A DNA stretch of 64,000 bases, taken from NCBI GenBank assembly GCA_963699055.1, contig CAVOTA010000002.1, positions 372,001-436,000 on the forward strand. Reading direction: 5' to 3'. The notes beneath the pieces are model-generated. The model saw only the letters and a list, made by a program, of their open reading frames with translations. It was not told where the DNA came from and ran no database searches. Positions within the stretch are counted from its first letter, which is position 1, and every line of letters starts with the position of its first letter. A program made the translations under genes and the position numbers. Below are positions 51,627 to 60,379 of the stretch, piece by piece. The stretch is from Bog-756 sp963699055. Lineage in GTDB: Bacteria > Actinomycetota > Acidimicrobiia > Acidimicrobiales > RAAP-2.

Positions 51627-52841
51627 TCAGGGCAGGAGCGGCTCGCTGGCCACGGCCAGCTCCTGGCCGAGCGTCAGTTCGCCGACATCGGACAGGTGGA
51701 GGTCGTCCGGGCCGACCCGGGGCAGGCCGGAGGTGTCCACCTCGACCACGCCGGGCACGTCGGCCGCCACCCAGTCGTCGGCCGCCCGGACCTCCTCGTT
51801 CCCGGTGGTCAGGCCGGCCGCCGCCGCGGCCGAGATGGCCCCGATCCCCTGCTCGTAGGCGATGTCGGCGCTGATGTCCTCCTTGGCCAGCACCACCGGG
51901 GCCGTCGGGGCCAGCGGAAGGGACGACCGGAGGTCCCGGATGAGGGTCCGCAGGTTCCCGCGGTAGTGCCGGGCGTCATCGGGCACGCTGGCATCGCTCT
52001 CGCCCTGGTACCAGTACACGGCGCCGAGGACGTCGAAGGTCCCCGCCGCGGCGTCGGCGGCCATGACCCCGGTCACCGTGTCGACGGTCGACGCGAACAG
52101 CCCGGTGCACGGGTCGACGGAGGTCCCCGTGGGCAGCCAGTCCTGCGCCAGGAGGGAGCCGGGGCAGGCCGCCTTCACGATGGTCGCCGTCCGTCCGGTG
52201 TCGGCCCAGAGCTGCCGGGCCAGTCCGATCTCGGGACCGAAGACGGCCGGTGCACCGTCGGCCGTCGACACCTGCGGCGCGTCGAGGGGGACGGGGGTGG
52301 TGGCCGGAGCCGGCAGCACCTGCCACGGCTCCCACGTGAGCAGGTCCGCCGCGTCGGCGCCGTCGGTGTACGGGGGCGCCAGGTAGTCGACGCCGGTGAC
52401 GGGGTCGACGGCGAACGACTCGATCCCGGTGGCATTCGACTGGCCGGCCACCACCAGGACGAGGTTGGGCGCCAGCGGGACCGTCGGGGCCGACGGGGGT
52501 GGCGGGGCCAGCCCGTGGCGCTGGGCCGCCACCGAGAACGAGTACGGCGTCGACACCCGGTCGGACAGGGTGCACGACGTCCGGTCGACCACGGTGCAGG
52601 TGAGGCCGGGCGGCGTCGACGTCACCGTGAGGTGCACGTGGGTGTCCGGCTCGGGCAGCCACGACACGACCACGCCGCCGACGACCGGGGTGACGGCGAC
52701 ACCCGACGGTGTCTCCAGGGGGACGAGCGACACACGTGGCGCGGCGGACACCGGGCCCGGGGTCGTCAACGACATCACCGGCCCAGCGGCCATCACCATG
52801 CACATCGCCACCGCACGGCGCACGGCGCGCATCCGGTGCAT
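51627..52841 (-). CDS. Secreted SGNH carbohydrate acetylesterase (sialate O-acetylesterase-like)
   Basis: 404 residues. Signal peptide 1-33 (MCMVMAAGPVMSLTTPGPVSA). Residues about 40-120 are an Ig/FN3-like module (VTPVVGGVVVSW, TVTSTPPG). From 128 on a GDSL/SGNH hydrolase: nucleophile S135 in VVAGQSNATG (the GQSN motif of CE6/SASA enzymes), YWYQGESDA with the Glu, and the C-terminal Asp-x-x-His in DDLHLSDVGE. It removes acetyl groups from cell-wall or plant polysaccharides outside the cell. Confidence 0.9.
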   Translation of the reverse strand: MHRMRAVRRAVAMCMVMAAGPVMSLTTPGPVSAAPRVSLVPLETPSGVAVTPVVGGVVVSWLPEPDTHVHLTVTSTPPGLTCTVVDRTSCTLSDRVSTPYSFSVAAQRHGLAPPPPSAPTVPLAPNLVLVVAGQSNATGIESFAVDPVTGVDYLAPPYTDGADAADLLTWEPWQVLPAPATTPVPLDAPQVSTADGAPAVFGPEIGLARQLWADTGRTATIVKAACPGSLLAQDWLPTGTSVDPCTGLFASTVDTVTGVMAADAAAGTFDVLGAVYWYQGESDASVPDDARHYRGNLRTLIRDLRSSLPLAPTAPVVLAKEDISADIAYEQGIGAISAAAAAGLTTGNEEVRAADDWVAADVPGVVEVDTSGLPRVGPDDLHLSDVGELTLGQELAVASEPLLP

Positions 52842-52917
52842 CAGGCCCCGCTTCCCCTCGCCGGCCCTCCCGCCGGGACGTTACCGTCGGCGGCGGCGTC
52901 CGGCAACCCGTGCCCGG

Positions 52918-53739
52918 TCAGAGCTGGTCGACGTAGGTGTCGGTGCCCACCACGGTCCGCAGGAAGGGTGCCGCCAGCAGCAGGGTCGCCGTGCCGTCGG
53001 CCTCCACACCGTCGGTGTAGGCCCGCACCCGGTCCACGGCCGCACGGACGTCGCCGCCGACGAACAGGAGCTGGACCAGCCGGTCGGTGCCGCCCGCCGG
53101 CGAGCCCAGGTCCATCGGCGCCCCGGCGTCCCCGCCGTCGGGGACGGACGGGACCCACGACGACGCGATCTCGACGGGCGAGCCGTCGAGCAGCCCGGGC
53201 AGGCGCGTGTCGACCAGCGCGTCGTGCAACGCCGCCCCCGTGCCACGGGCGGCGTCCCACCACAGGACGACCAGGGCGTCGTAGCCGTGGTCGAGGGCGA
53301 GCTCGACCGGGACCGGGTCCTCGTCCCGGTAGGCGGACCCGACGTAGTGGAAGGTGGAGGTGTGCACGTGGGTCCGCTCGGGAAAGCCCCGGCCGGTGGC
53401 GTAGAGGTCGCGCACCTGGTGGATCGACCAGTCGCCGAAGTGGTCGTGGTGGTGACCCTGCTCCACCCAGTAGACGGCCACGTAGCTGCCGGCGTCGGCG
53501 GGTCGGGCGATCGGGCCGTCCCCGGGCCAGCGCAGCTCCTTCAGGGGCCGGGTGGCCACCCACCGGCTCCCGGCGAACAGCCAGGGTCCGACCATGCACC
53601 CGCCGTAGAAGTGGTCCCGTTCGTACCAGCGGTTGTAGGCGCGGGCACGGCCCGGCGCCGGCTCGACCAGGGTGAGCAGCATGCTGCCCACCTTGACCGG
53701 GTAGTCGTCGACCCCGCCGACGTCGAGCGGATATCCCAT
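52918..53739 (-). CDS. Uncharacterised protein with EthD-like repeats
   Basis: 273 residues, no signal or membrane segment. The sequence YNRWYERDHFYGGCMVGPWLFAGSRWVATRP resembles the ferredoxin-like dimeric alpha/beta barrel (EthD/Dabb) pattern of one beta strand, a helix with WYxxxH and a second strand. A second similar pattern (ALVVLWWDAARGTG) lies near residue 150, suggesting two fused units. It is His-rich around residue 95 (VEQGHHHDHFGDW). No family assigned. Upstream it is divergent to nothing in the gap. Confidence 0.65.
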   Translation of the reverse strand: MGYPLDVGGVDDYPVKVGSMLLTLVEPAPGRARAYNRWYERDHFYGGCMVGPWLFAGSRWVATRPLKELRWPGDGPIARPADAGSYVAVYWVEQGHHHDHFGDWSIHQVRDLYATGRGFPERTHVHTSTFHYVGSAYRDEDPVPVELALDHGYDALVVLWWDAARGTGAALHDALVDTRLPGLLDGSPVEIASSWVPSVPDGGDAGAPMDLGSPAGGTDRLVQLLFVGGDVRAAVDRVRAYTDGVEADGTATLLLAAPFLRTVVGTDTYVDQL

Positions 53740-53820
53740 GTCGTCACTCCCCCGGACCGTGGGCGGGCCGGTGGCGGCCCTCCCGTCACCAGGAGCCTGC
53801 CACGCCCCGGACCGCCCGGC

Positions 53821-54645
53821 TCAGGACCGGACGCCGGCCGCCACCCGGCCGAGCAGTCCCCGCCAGCCCGTCGGGCCCGGGGCACCGACCGCCTCGAGCC
53901 GCTCCGACCGCAGCGCCAGCTCCTCGAAGTCGTCGAGCGGTTCGACCGCCGCCGGTCCGGGCGTCCCCGGCGGTGCCAGCGCCCAGCCGAGCAGCAGGTC
54001 GGCGAGTGCGGTGTTGCGGGCCAGCACCGGACCGTGGAGGTAGGTGCCGAGCACCCGACCCGACCACGCCCCTTCGGTCCCGTCCCCTCCCCCGTTCCCG
54101 ACCCCGTGCTCCACCCGGGCCAGCGGCCGGGCCCCGGGCCCCACGGTGGTCACGCCTCCGTGGTTCTCGAAGCCGGTCAGGCGGGGCAGCGGGTCGCCGC
54201 CGCCCGTCGGCGGGGCGTCGGGCCGCGGTACGGCGACGAGCTCCCCGACGGCACGGACGCCGGTGCCCTTGTGGGTGGTGAGGTCGAGGAGGCCGAGTCC
54301 CTCCTGGGGCCGGTCGGACGCATCGGGGAACGACCGTCCGATCAGCTGGAACCCGGCGCACACCCCGAGCACCACCGCCCCCTCGTCGACCCGGCGGGCG
54401 AGGGTGCCCTCGGCCGCCAGGGTGGTGGCCGCCCGGACCTGGGGACCGTCCTCGCCGCCGCCGATCGTGTAGAGGTCGGCCTCGGGCAGCGGACGGTCGG
54501 ACGGCGCCTGGACCAGCTCGACGTCGATCCCCCGCCAGGCGGCCCGGCGGGTCAGGATCAACCCGTTGCCGCCGTCACCGTAGGTGCCGAGCAGGTCGGG
54601 ATAGACGACGCAGACGACCAGGCGGCGACGCAGGAACCCGCTCAC
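53821..54645 (-). CDS. gatD: Lipid II isoglutaminyl synthase, glutaminase subunit
   Basis: 274 residues. CobB/CobQ-like class I glutamine amidotransferase: nucleophile C96 (LGVCAGFQLIG), His near 206 (GTYLHGPVLARN). As GatD it releases ammonia from glutamine for MurT, which amidates D-iGlu of lipid II in the cell-wall peptide. The GTG start overlaps the MurT stop (GTGA). Together with the MurT-HAD-PlsC gene order this is a coupled operon. The tail has an extra 40 residues of low complexity. Confidence 0.95.
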   Translation of the reverse strand: MSGFLRRRLVVCVVYPDLLGTYGDGGNGLILTRRAAWRGIDVELVQAPSDRPLPEADLYTIGGGEDGPQVRAATTLAAEGTLARRVDEGAVVLGVCAGFQLIGRSFPDASDRPQEGLGLLDLTTHKGTGVRAVGELVAVPRPDAPPTGGGDPLPRLTGFENHGGVTTVGPGARPLARVEHGVGNGGGDGTEGAWSGRVLGTYLHGPVLARNTALADLLLGWALAPPGTPGPAAVEPLDDFEELALRSERLEAVGAPGPTGWRGLLGRVAAGVRS

Positions 54646-55985
54646 AGCGCCCGTCGCAGGTCGACGAAGGCGGTGTAGTTGCCCAGGAACTCCACCCGCG
54701 GACCGGATGGGGCGTGGGCCACGGCGTGGTCCACCGCCGCCGCCGGGCCGTCCACCACCCGGTGGTCGACCTCGGCATACCGCAGCCGGACGGCGAGGTC
54801 GAGCCGCCGGTCCCCGGTGGCCACCACCGGGCGCCCGGCGAGCCGCTCGAAGGGGACGTCCCACAGCCAGCTGGTGTCCAGCCCGTCGGCCGTGCGGGCG
54901 TTCACCGACAGCACCACCGGGGAACCGGTGTCGCCCGTCTCGTCCAGCAGGTCGAAGACGGCCGTCCACCCGGCCGGGTTCTTGGCCAGCAGCAGCCGCA
55001 CGTCGCGCCCGGACCGGGTCACCGTCGAGAACCGGCCCGCGACCTCGCTCACCGTCGCCAGTCGTCCGAGCGCCAGGTCGACGCCGGGCGGCCCGCCGTC
55101 GGCGTCCCGCTCGCCGGCGGCCTCCAGCAACGGCAGCGCCGCCAGCGCCGCCATGCCGGCGTTGGCCCGGTTGAACTGCCCGGGCAGGGCGACGCGCAGG
55201 CGGTGGCGGGTCCCGTCGGCCAGGACCAGCTCGTCGCCCACCACGTCGGCGGCCACGTCGGGCCGGGTGAAGTCACACCGGTCGCACGCCCACCGGCCGT
55301 CGTCGGGGAAGGAGATCCGGCCACCGCACGCCGGGCAGCCCACGGCGTCCTCGTGCCACACCTGCCCCGCCCCCACCCACCGCACGTCCGGCGCCGTGCC
55401 GGCGGCGAAGGCCACCATCGGGTCGTCGGCGTTGGCCACCACGACGGTGCCGGGCGACCCGGGCCCGGGAGGCCGCAGGCGGCCGAGGGCGTGGCGCCAG
55501 CGATCGACCAGCATCCGCACCTCGGCGATGCGGTCGAGCTGGTCCCGTGACAGGTTCAGCAGGACCACCACGTCGGGTCGGGTGTCGTCGACCAGGCGGC
55601 CCAGGTACCCCTCGTCCACCTCGAGCACGGCCACGGCCACGCCGGGCGCGGCGGCCAGGGCGGCGACGTGCCCGGCCGGCATGTTGGCACCGGTGTCGTT
55701 GCTCACCACCGGCCACGTCCCGTCGGGGCCGGCCAGCGCGGCGGCCAGCAGCCGGGTGGTCGTCGTCTTGCCGTTGGTGCCCGACACCAGGGCCACCCGA
55801 CGGCCGGCGGCCAGGGTGGACAGCAGTCCGGGGTCGACGGCGAGTCCGGCCCGCCCGCCGGCCACGGTGCCGCTGCCCCGGCCCAGCCGGCGCGACAGCC
55901 CGTTGACCGCCGCCACGGCGGCGACCGCGGCCGAGGCGCGCAGTCCGCCGGGCCCCGGGGGGCGTGTGGAGGCCCGGACGGTCAC
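54642..55985 (-). CDS. murT: Lipid II isoglutaminyl synthase, Mur-ligase subunit
   Basis: 447 residues. Mur-ligase ATP site GTNGKTTTT (69-77), followed by the MurT-specific small zinc ribbon CPACG...CDRC (about residue 210-225) that distinguishes it from MurE/MurF. The C-terminal domain has LLLAKNPAGWTAVFD. It phosphorylates the D-iGlu carboxyl of lipid II; GatD supplies ammonia. The GTG start overlaps the stop of the HAD-PlsC gene. Confidence 0.95.
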   Translation of the reverse strand: MTVRASTRPPGPGGLRASAAVAAVAAVNGLSRRLGRGSGTVAGGRAGLAVDPGLLSTLAAGRRVALVSGTNGKTTTTRLLAAALAGPDGTWPVVSNDTGANMPAGHVAALAAAPGVAVAVLEVDEGYLGRLVDDTRPDVVVLLNLSRDQLDRIAEVRMLVDRWRHALGRLRPPGPGSPGTVVVANADDPMVAFAAGTAPDVRWVGAGQVWHEDAVGCPACGGRISFPDDGRWACDRCDFTRPDVAADVVGDELVLADGTRHRLRVALPGQFNRANAGMAALAALPLLEAAGERDADGGPPGVDLALGRLATVSEVAGRFSTVTRSGRDVRLLLAKNPAGWTAVFDLLDETGDTGSPVVLSVNARTADGLDTSWLWDVPFERLAGRPVVATGDRRLDLAVRLRYAEVDHRVVDGPAAAVDHAVAHAPSGPRVEFLGNYTAFVDLRRAL

Positions 55986-57364
55986 GCCGAGGGACGGGTG
56001 GCGGCCAGTTCCTCGTCGGTGGGGACGTGCGCCACCCGGGCCTCGGGAGGCAGCAGGTCGACGACGGCCTGCATGAGGACGGCCGTGTCGGCGGCCATGT
56101 CGGCGTGCCCGAGCGCCACCGGGGGGCCGATGGTCACCGTCACCCGCGGCGGGTGCTGGAGGTTGGCCACGTTCGGCACCTTGGACGACCGCGGCCAGAC
56201 CTTCTCCGTGCCCCACACGCCGATGGGGACGACCGGCGCGCCGGTGGCGGCGGCGAGTCGGGCCGCACCCGTCTTGCCCGTCAGCACCGGGTCGAAGAAG
56301 GCCGCACCCCGGGGGATGGTGCCCTGGGGCAGGACGATGACGGCCTCGCCGGCGCGCAGGGCGGCCGTGGCCCGGGCCATGGACTCGCCCGGCGCCGTGT
56401 CACGGTCGACGGGGATGCCGCCCAGGGCCCGGGCCAGCTGGCCGACCACGGGGGCGTCGAACACCTCCTGTTTGCCCATGAACCGGACCGGCCGACGGAT
56501 CCGGGCCGCCACCAGGGCGAGGGCGGCCACGTCGAAGTAGCTGCGGTGGTTCGACACCAGGACGACCGGCCCCTCGGCGGGCACGTGCTCGATCCCGTCG
56601 ACCGTGAACCGGGCGTAGGGGAACGACTCGGGCCGGATGAAGGGGCGCAGCAGGTGGTACGGCTCGAGGCCGGCGACGTTGGGCACGCCCGGTGGCCGGT
56701 CCCAGTTCTCGAGGGGCCACCGTCGGGCCAGGGCCACGGCCACCAGGCGCGGGTCGGCGTTGAGGGCGTGGGGGTGCCCCACCGCACCGAGGACGGGGAC
56801 GTCGAAGAAGCTGTCCGAATAGACGTGGCAGTCGGCCAGGTCGACGGCGTTGGACGCCGCCCACTCCCGCACCTTGTCCCGTTTGCCCCGGCCCCAGGCG
56901 AACCTGCCCACCAGCCGCCCGGTGTAGCTGCCGTCGACCTCCTCGTAGCGTGTGGCCACCACGTCGTCGAAGTCGAGGGCCCGGGCCAGGGGTGTCACCA
57001 GGTCGAGCGGCGAGGTGGTGGCCAGCACGATGAGCCGGCCCTCGGCCCGGTGGGCGCCGAGCTCCTCGAGCGCCCAGGGCTGGACCAGGTCGATCAGCTC
57101 CTCCACGGCCGCCTCGCCCGCCCGGCGCACGGCGTCGGCCGGGCGTCCCTTCATCAGGCGCGCCGCCGCCCGGGCCAGACTCATGAACGCGGCCGTCTCG
57201 CCGAACGTGTTGTAGAAGCCGTAGAGGTAGCGCTCGCCGGGCAGCGAGCGGCCCGCCGGCAGGACGCCCTCGGCCACCATGGCGGCCTGCAGGATGGGGC
57301 CGCTGGCCGAGCGGATCAGCGTCCGGTCCAGGTCGACGAAGACGGCACCGGTGGCGTCGGTCAT
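55982..57364 (-). CDS. HAD-IB hydrolase / PlsC acyltransferase fusion
   Basis: 460 residues. N-terminal HAD domain with complete motif I D11-L-D13-R-T (VFVDLDRTLIRS), LATTSPLDLVTPLA (motif II) and YSDSFFDVPVLGAVG (motif IV). From about 250 a PlsC domain has NHRSYFD (H273-x4-D278) and a PQGTIPRG motif III. Similar fusions occur in mycobacteria. It could both dephosphorylate and re-acylate a glycerophospholipid precursor. It leads the MurT/GatD operon by GTGA coupling. A second HAD fusion, with a reductase, is at 43663. Confidence 0.9.
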   Translation of the reverse strand: MTDATGAVFVDLDRTLIRSASGPILQAAMVAEGVLPAGRSLPGERYLYGFYNTFGETAAFMSLARAAARLMKGRPADAVRRAGEAAVEELIDLVQPWALEELGAHRAEGRLIVLATTSPLDLVTPLARALDFDDVVATRYEEVDGSYTGRLVGRFAWGRGKRDKVREWAASNAVDLADCHVYSDSFFDVPVLGAVGHPHALNADPRLVAVALARRWPLENWDRPPGVPNVAGLEPYHLLRPFIRPESFPYARFTVDGIEHVPAEGPVVLVSNHRSYFDVAALALVAARIRRPVRFMGKQEVFDAPVVGQLARALGGIPVDRDTAPGESMARATAALRAGEAVIVLPQGTIPRGAAFFDPVLTGKTGAARLAAATGAPVVPIGVWGTEKVWPRSSKVPNVANLQHPPRVTVTIGPPVALGHADMAADTAVLMQAVVDLLPPEARVAHVPTDEELAATRPSA

Positions 57365-57493
57365 GTCCTCAACCTACTGCCGCCCGTCCCGGGCCGGTAG
57401 CGACCGGCACGGGTGGTCGTCGGGCCGGATGCGGAGGGGGGCGGGAGTCCCAGGTCACCGTGGGGAATCGGGAACCTGCCCCTGGACGCGGCA

Positions 57494-57525
57494 AAGGGAC
57501 CACCGGGGGGGAGAGGTGGTCCCTT
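57494..57525. terminator. Strong hairpin in the divergent gap before lysR
   Basis: Perfect 11-bp stem AAGGGACCACC/GGTGGTCCCTT with a loop of 10 nt (GGGGGGGAGA). It lies in the 283-bp divergent gap, upstream of both genes. It could terminate an antisense or small RNA, act as a leader structure, or bind protein. No terminator is needed here for the annotated genes, so an unannotated short transcript is possible. Confidence 0.55.
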
Positions 57526-57624
57526 CGCACTGAGGCAACAAGGATAGGAGGGGGATTCCTTTGTCCTGTGGTTGCAGGAGCAAATGTATAACAGCCGCGA
57601 GCAATCAGTCAACCAGTTTGTCTA

Positions 57625-57637
57625 GATACCTGGTATC
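57625..57637. promoter_or_regulatory. Palindrome at the lysR promoter
   Basis: GATACC-T-GGTATC, perfect arms of 6, 11 bp before the LysR ATG (57648). It has the shape of a LysR-type site and would overlap the LysR -10 region, as for autorepression. AT-rich flanks (AGTTTGTCTAGATACC) mark this as the promoter area. Confidence 0.6.
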
Positions 57638-57647
57638 GTTTCCAGCG

Positions 57648-58562
57648 ATGGAACTCCGACACCTGCAGGCACTGACCGCCATCAGCGACCACGGCACCTT
57701 CTCGGCGGCCGCCGACCACCTGGGCACCGTACAGTCCAACATCTCCGCCCACGTGGCGCGGCTCGAGAAGGAGCTGGGGGCACCGCTCATCGACCGGGCC
57801 GACGGGCGGCTCACCGAGGAGGGGACGGTGGTGGTGGCCCGCGCCCGCCGGATCCTGTCCGAGCTCGACGCCCTGCTGTCCGACGTCGCTGCCTGCAAGG
57901 ACGAGGTGACCGGGACGGTCCGGGTGGGCATGATCGGGACCACCGCCCGGTGGCTGGTCCCCCGGCTCATGGACGCCGTGGCCCAGCGCCACCCGAAGCT
58001 CCGCCTGGTGATCGTCGAGGGGACGACCACCGGACTCGAGCCCCAGCTCGCCAACGGCCAGCTCGACGTGGCCGTGCTCCACCTGCCGGTCACCGGGCGC
58101 GACCTCGTGACCCGGCTCCTCTTCGAGGAGGACCTGATGCTCGTGGTCCCGGAGGGGCACGCCCTCGCCGACGCCGACCGGGCGCTCTCGCTCGACGACT
58201 TGGCCGACCTGGAGCTGCTGCTGCCGCTGCCGGGCACCTCCTACCGCGACGAGCTCGACGCCCTCACCCGCCCGCTCGGGATCACCCTCCTGCCCGCCGC
58301 CGAGATCGACGGGCTGCGGCTCATCGCCTCGCTCACCTTCGAGGGCTACGGGCCGGCCATCCTGCCCGCCACCGCCATCCCCGGGATCCTGCAGGACCGG
58401 TTCCACCCGGTCCCGATCGCCGGACTGCCCCGCCGACGGGTCGGGGTGGCCCAGCGGAGCAGGGGGCTCCCGTCCGCACCCACCCGTGCCCTCATCGAGC
58501 TGCTGCGGTCGACGGTGTCCCAGCCCGAGGGCCAGCCCCAGGGACTCCACCTGCCGGCCTAG
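57648..58562 (+). CDS. LysR-family transcriptional regulator
   Basis: 304 residues. Winged helix-turn-helix (1-60): MELRHLQALTAISDHGTFSA and SNISAHVARLEKELG. The inducer-binding domain begins at about 90 with TGTVRVGMIGTTARWLVP. Usual family length. It has a palindrome at its own promoter. The ATG 57648 is preferred over the longer upstream start because the DNA-binding domain begins directly. The next gene, an esterase, starts 76 nt downstream and may belong to its regulon. Confidence 0.93.
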   Translation: MELRHLQALTAISDHGTFSAAADHLGTVQSNISAHVARLEKELGAPLIDRADGRLTEEGTVVVARARRILSELDALLSDVAACKDEVTGTVRVGMIGTTARWLVPRLMDAVAQRHPKLRLVIVEGTTTGLEPQLANGQLDVAVLHLPVTGRDLVTRLLFEEDLMLVVPEGHALADADRALSLDDLADLELLLPLPGTSYRDELDALTRPLGITLLPAAEIDGLRLIASLTFEGYGPAILPATAIPGILQDRFHPVPIAGLPRRRVGVAQRSRGLPSAPTRALIELLRSTVSQPEGQPQGLHLPA

Positions 58563-58638
58563 GCGACCGCGGAGGCGCCGGTACCGCGGGCGGTAGCGTG
58601 CTGCTGACCCGACCGGGGGCGGCAGTCAGGAGCGGACG

Positions 58639-59616
58639 ATGATGATCCACACCCGCATCGAGGGACGCCACCTCGGACGGGGCCCCTTCGACCTCGCCGT
58701 CGAGCGCGACCTCTTCGTCTACCTGCCCCCGGGCTACGACGACTCCGACCGGCGCTACCCGGTGGCCTACCTCCTGCACGCCTTCGGCCAGGACGCCGCC
58801 ACGCTGGTCGAGCCCCCGACCGACCGCCCGCGCTGGCGGCCGCCGCTCGAGGACGTGCTCGACCCCGTGTTCGCCCGCATGGGCACCGACCCGATGCTGG
58901 TGGTGGTTCCCGACGGGGACTCGCACTACGGGTGCGGCCAGTGGGTGGACTCCCCGGTGTCGGGCAACTTCGCCAGCCACGTGGTCCGCGACGTGGTCCC
59001 CCACGTCGACGCCACCTTCCGGACACTGCCGACGGCCTCGTCGCGCGGCCTGCTCGGGTTCTCCTCGGGCGGTGCCGGCGCGTGGAACATCGGCACCACC
59101 CACGCCGGGGTCTTCGGGGCCCTCGCCATGCTCTCGGGCGACTCGTACCTCGACGTCACCCACCGACCGATCCTCTACGACTACCTCACCGACATCTGGC
59201 CCGAGGGGCCCGACGGACCCGTCGAGGCGAGCCGGCGGTCCGGACTGGTCTACGCCCTGGCCGCCGCCTACTCGCCCGCCCCGGACCATCCCCCGCACTA
59301 CGTGGACCTGCCGGTGCGCTTCCCGAGCGGCGAGTTGGTGCCCGAGGTGTGGGAGCGCTGGCTGGCGCACGACCCGGTGGTCAACTGGCACGACCGCCTC
59401 GACGCACTGGGCCGGCTGCGGGGGATCCTGCTGGACGCCGGGGACGCCGACGACCACAACCTCCAGTGGGGCCACCGCATCCTCAGCCACCACCTCACGA
59501 CGGCCGACGTCGGGCACCGGATCACCGACAACGCCGGCGACCACGGCGGACGCTCGCCCGAGCGCATCCAGGCGGCGCTGCAGTGGCTGGCCGGGGTGCT
59601 CGACGGCGACGACTGA
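58639..59616 (+). CDS. Alpha/beta hydrolase, esterase family
   Basis: 325 residues. The N-terminus forms a strand pair with the esterase-D/antigen-85-like pattern (ERDLFVYLPPGYDDSDRRYPVAYLLHAFGQD). Nucleophile Ser in GFSSGGAGAWN (about 138), Asp in LDAGDADDHN, His in GDHGGRSPERI. No signal peptide, so intracellular. It hydrolyses an ester of unknown type. A GGAGCGG-type ribosome site precedes it. It lies downstream of LysR and ends in a bidirectional hairpin. Confidence 0.85.
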   Translation: MMIHTRIEGRHLGRGPFDLAVERDLFVYLPPGYDDSDRRYPVAYLLHAFGQDAATLVEPPTDRPRWRPPLEDVLDPVFARMGTDPMLVVVPDGDSHYGCGQWVDSPVSGNFASHVVRDVVPHVDATFRTLPTASSRGLLGFSSGGAGAWNIGTTHAGVFGALAMLSGDSYLDVTHRPILYDYLTDIWPEGPDGPVEASRRSGLVYALAAAYSPAPDHPPHYVDLPVRFPSGELVPEVWERWLAHDPVVNWHDRLDALGRLRGILLDAGDADDHNLQWGHRILSHHLTTADVGHRITDNAGDHGGRSPERIQAALQWLAGVLDGDD

Positions 59617-59655
59617 CCGTCGTGTGCCGCCGTGGCCGCCACCGGGACGGCAGTC
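59611..59655. terminator. Bidirectional terminator spanning two convergent stop codons
   Basis: Arms GACTGACCGTC (59611-59621) and GACGGCAGTC (59646-59655), complementary apart from one bulged base. The plus-strand TGA (59614-59616) and the minus-strand TGA (59654-59656) lie in or at the arms. The stem therefore ends both transcripts at once. Confidence 0.65.
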
Positions 59656-60283
59656 AGTTGGTCGTCGGGTCGGCCGGGTAGCCCGACACCAGGCCGAGGG
59701 CCCCGCCCTGGCGCCGCAGCACCCGGCGCCACAGCCCCTCGGGATCGGCCGAGATGGGGTCCCGGGCCTCGGCCCGCACCACGTACCACGAGCCTTCGGC
59801 GATCTCGTCCTCCAGCTGGCCGGTCTCCCATCCGGCGTACCCCGAGAACAGCCGCGCCCCGACGACCGTCGACCCGTACCCGGTCGGGTCGACGTCGAGT
59901 TCGACCGTTCCGATCGGACGGTCGTCGTCGACCAGCAGGCGCCAGCCCGCCGGACGGTCGGGGGCGTCGTCGGCCGCCAGGTGGCGCGACGCCAGCCGGA
60001 CCAGGCCGATCAGCGAGTTCCGGGCCACGGGTCCCCCGGTGAACAGCTCGGCGGGGGCGGTGGCCAGTGGGTGCCACCGGGGAAGCAGCTGGTCGACGGC
60101 CACCCCGCCGGGTCGGTCGATCACCACCCCGAGGGCACCGTGGACCCCGTGGTCGAGGACCAGGATCACCCGGCGGGCGAAGTTGGGGTCCTGGAGCACC
60201 GGCGTCGCCACCAGCAGGTGACCGGGCAGGACGTCGGGGGCGGGTTCGCCCCCGTACGGGTCGAACTCGCTGAACGGGTCCAT
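59654..60283 (-). CDS. YqgE/AlgH family protein
   Basis: 209 residues. Family hallmarks: LPGHLLVATPVLQDPNFARRV, VILVLDHGVHGALGVVIDRP, FTGGPVARNSLIGLVRL, and FSGYAGWETGQLEDEIAEGSWYVV. YqgE is a conserved cytoplasmic protein of unknown exact role. A GGGAGGTG ribosome site precedes the ATG at 60283. It is divergent from the crotonase (97 bp gap). Confidence 0.95.
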   Translation of the reverse strand: MDPFSEFDPYGGEPAPDVLPGHLLVATPVLQDPNFARRVILVLDHGVHGALGVVIDRPGGVAVDQLLPRWHPLATAPAELFTGGPVARNSLIGLVRLASRHLAADDAPDRPAGWRLLVDDDRPIGTVELDVDPTGYGSTVVGARLFSGYAGWETGQLEDEIAEGSWYVVRAEARDPISADPEGLWRRVLRRQGGALGLVSGYPADPTTN

Positions 60284-60379
60284 CGGCACCTCCCGATGAT
60301 GGCGCATCCGGCGCGGCGTCGGCACACCGGGTCCGGGAACGAATGGCGCCCCGGGTCCGCGTCGGCGACGCTGTCCCCC

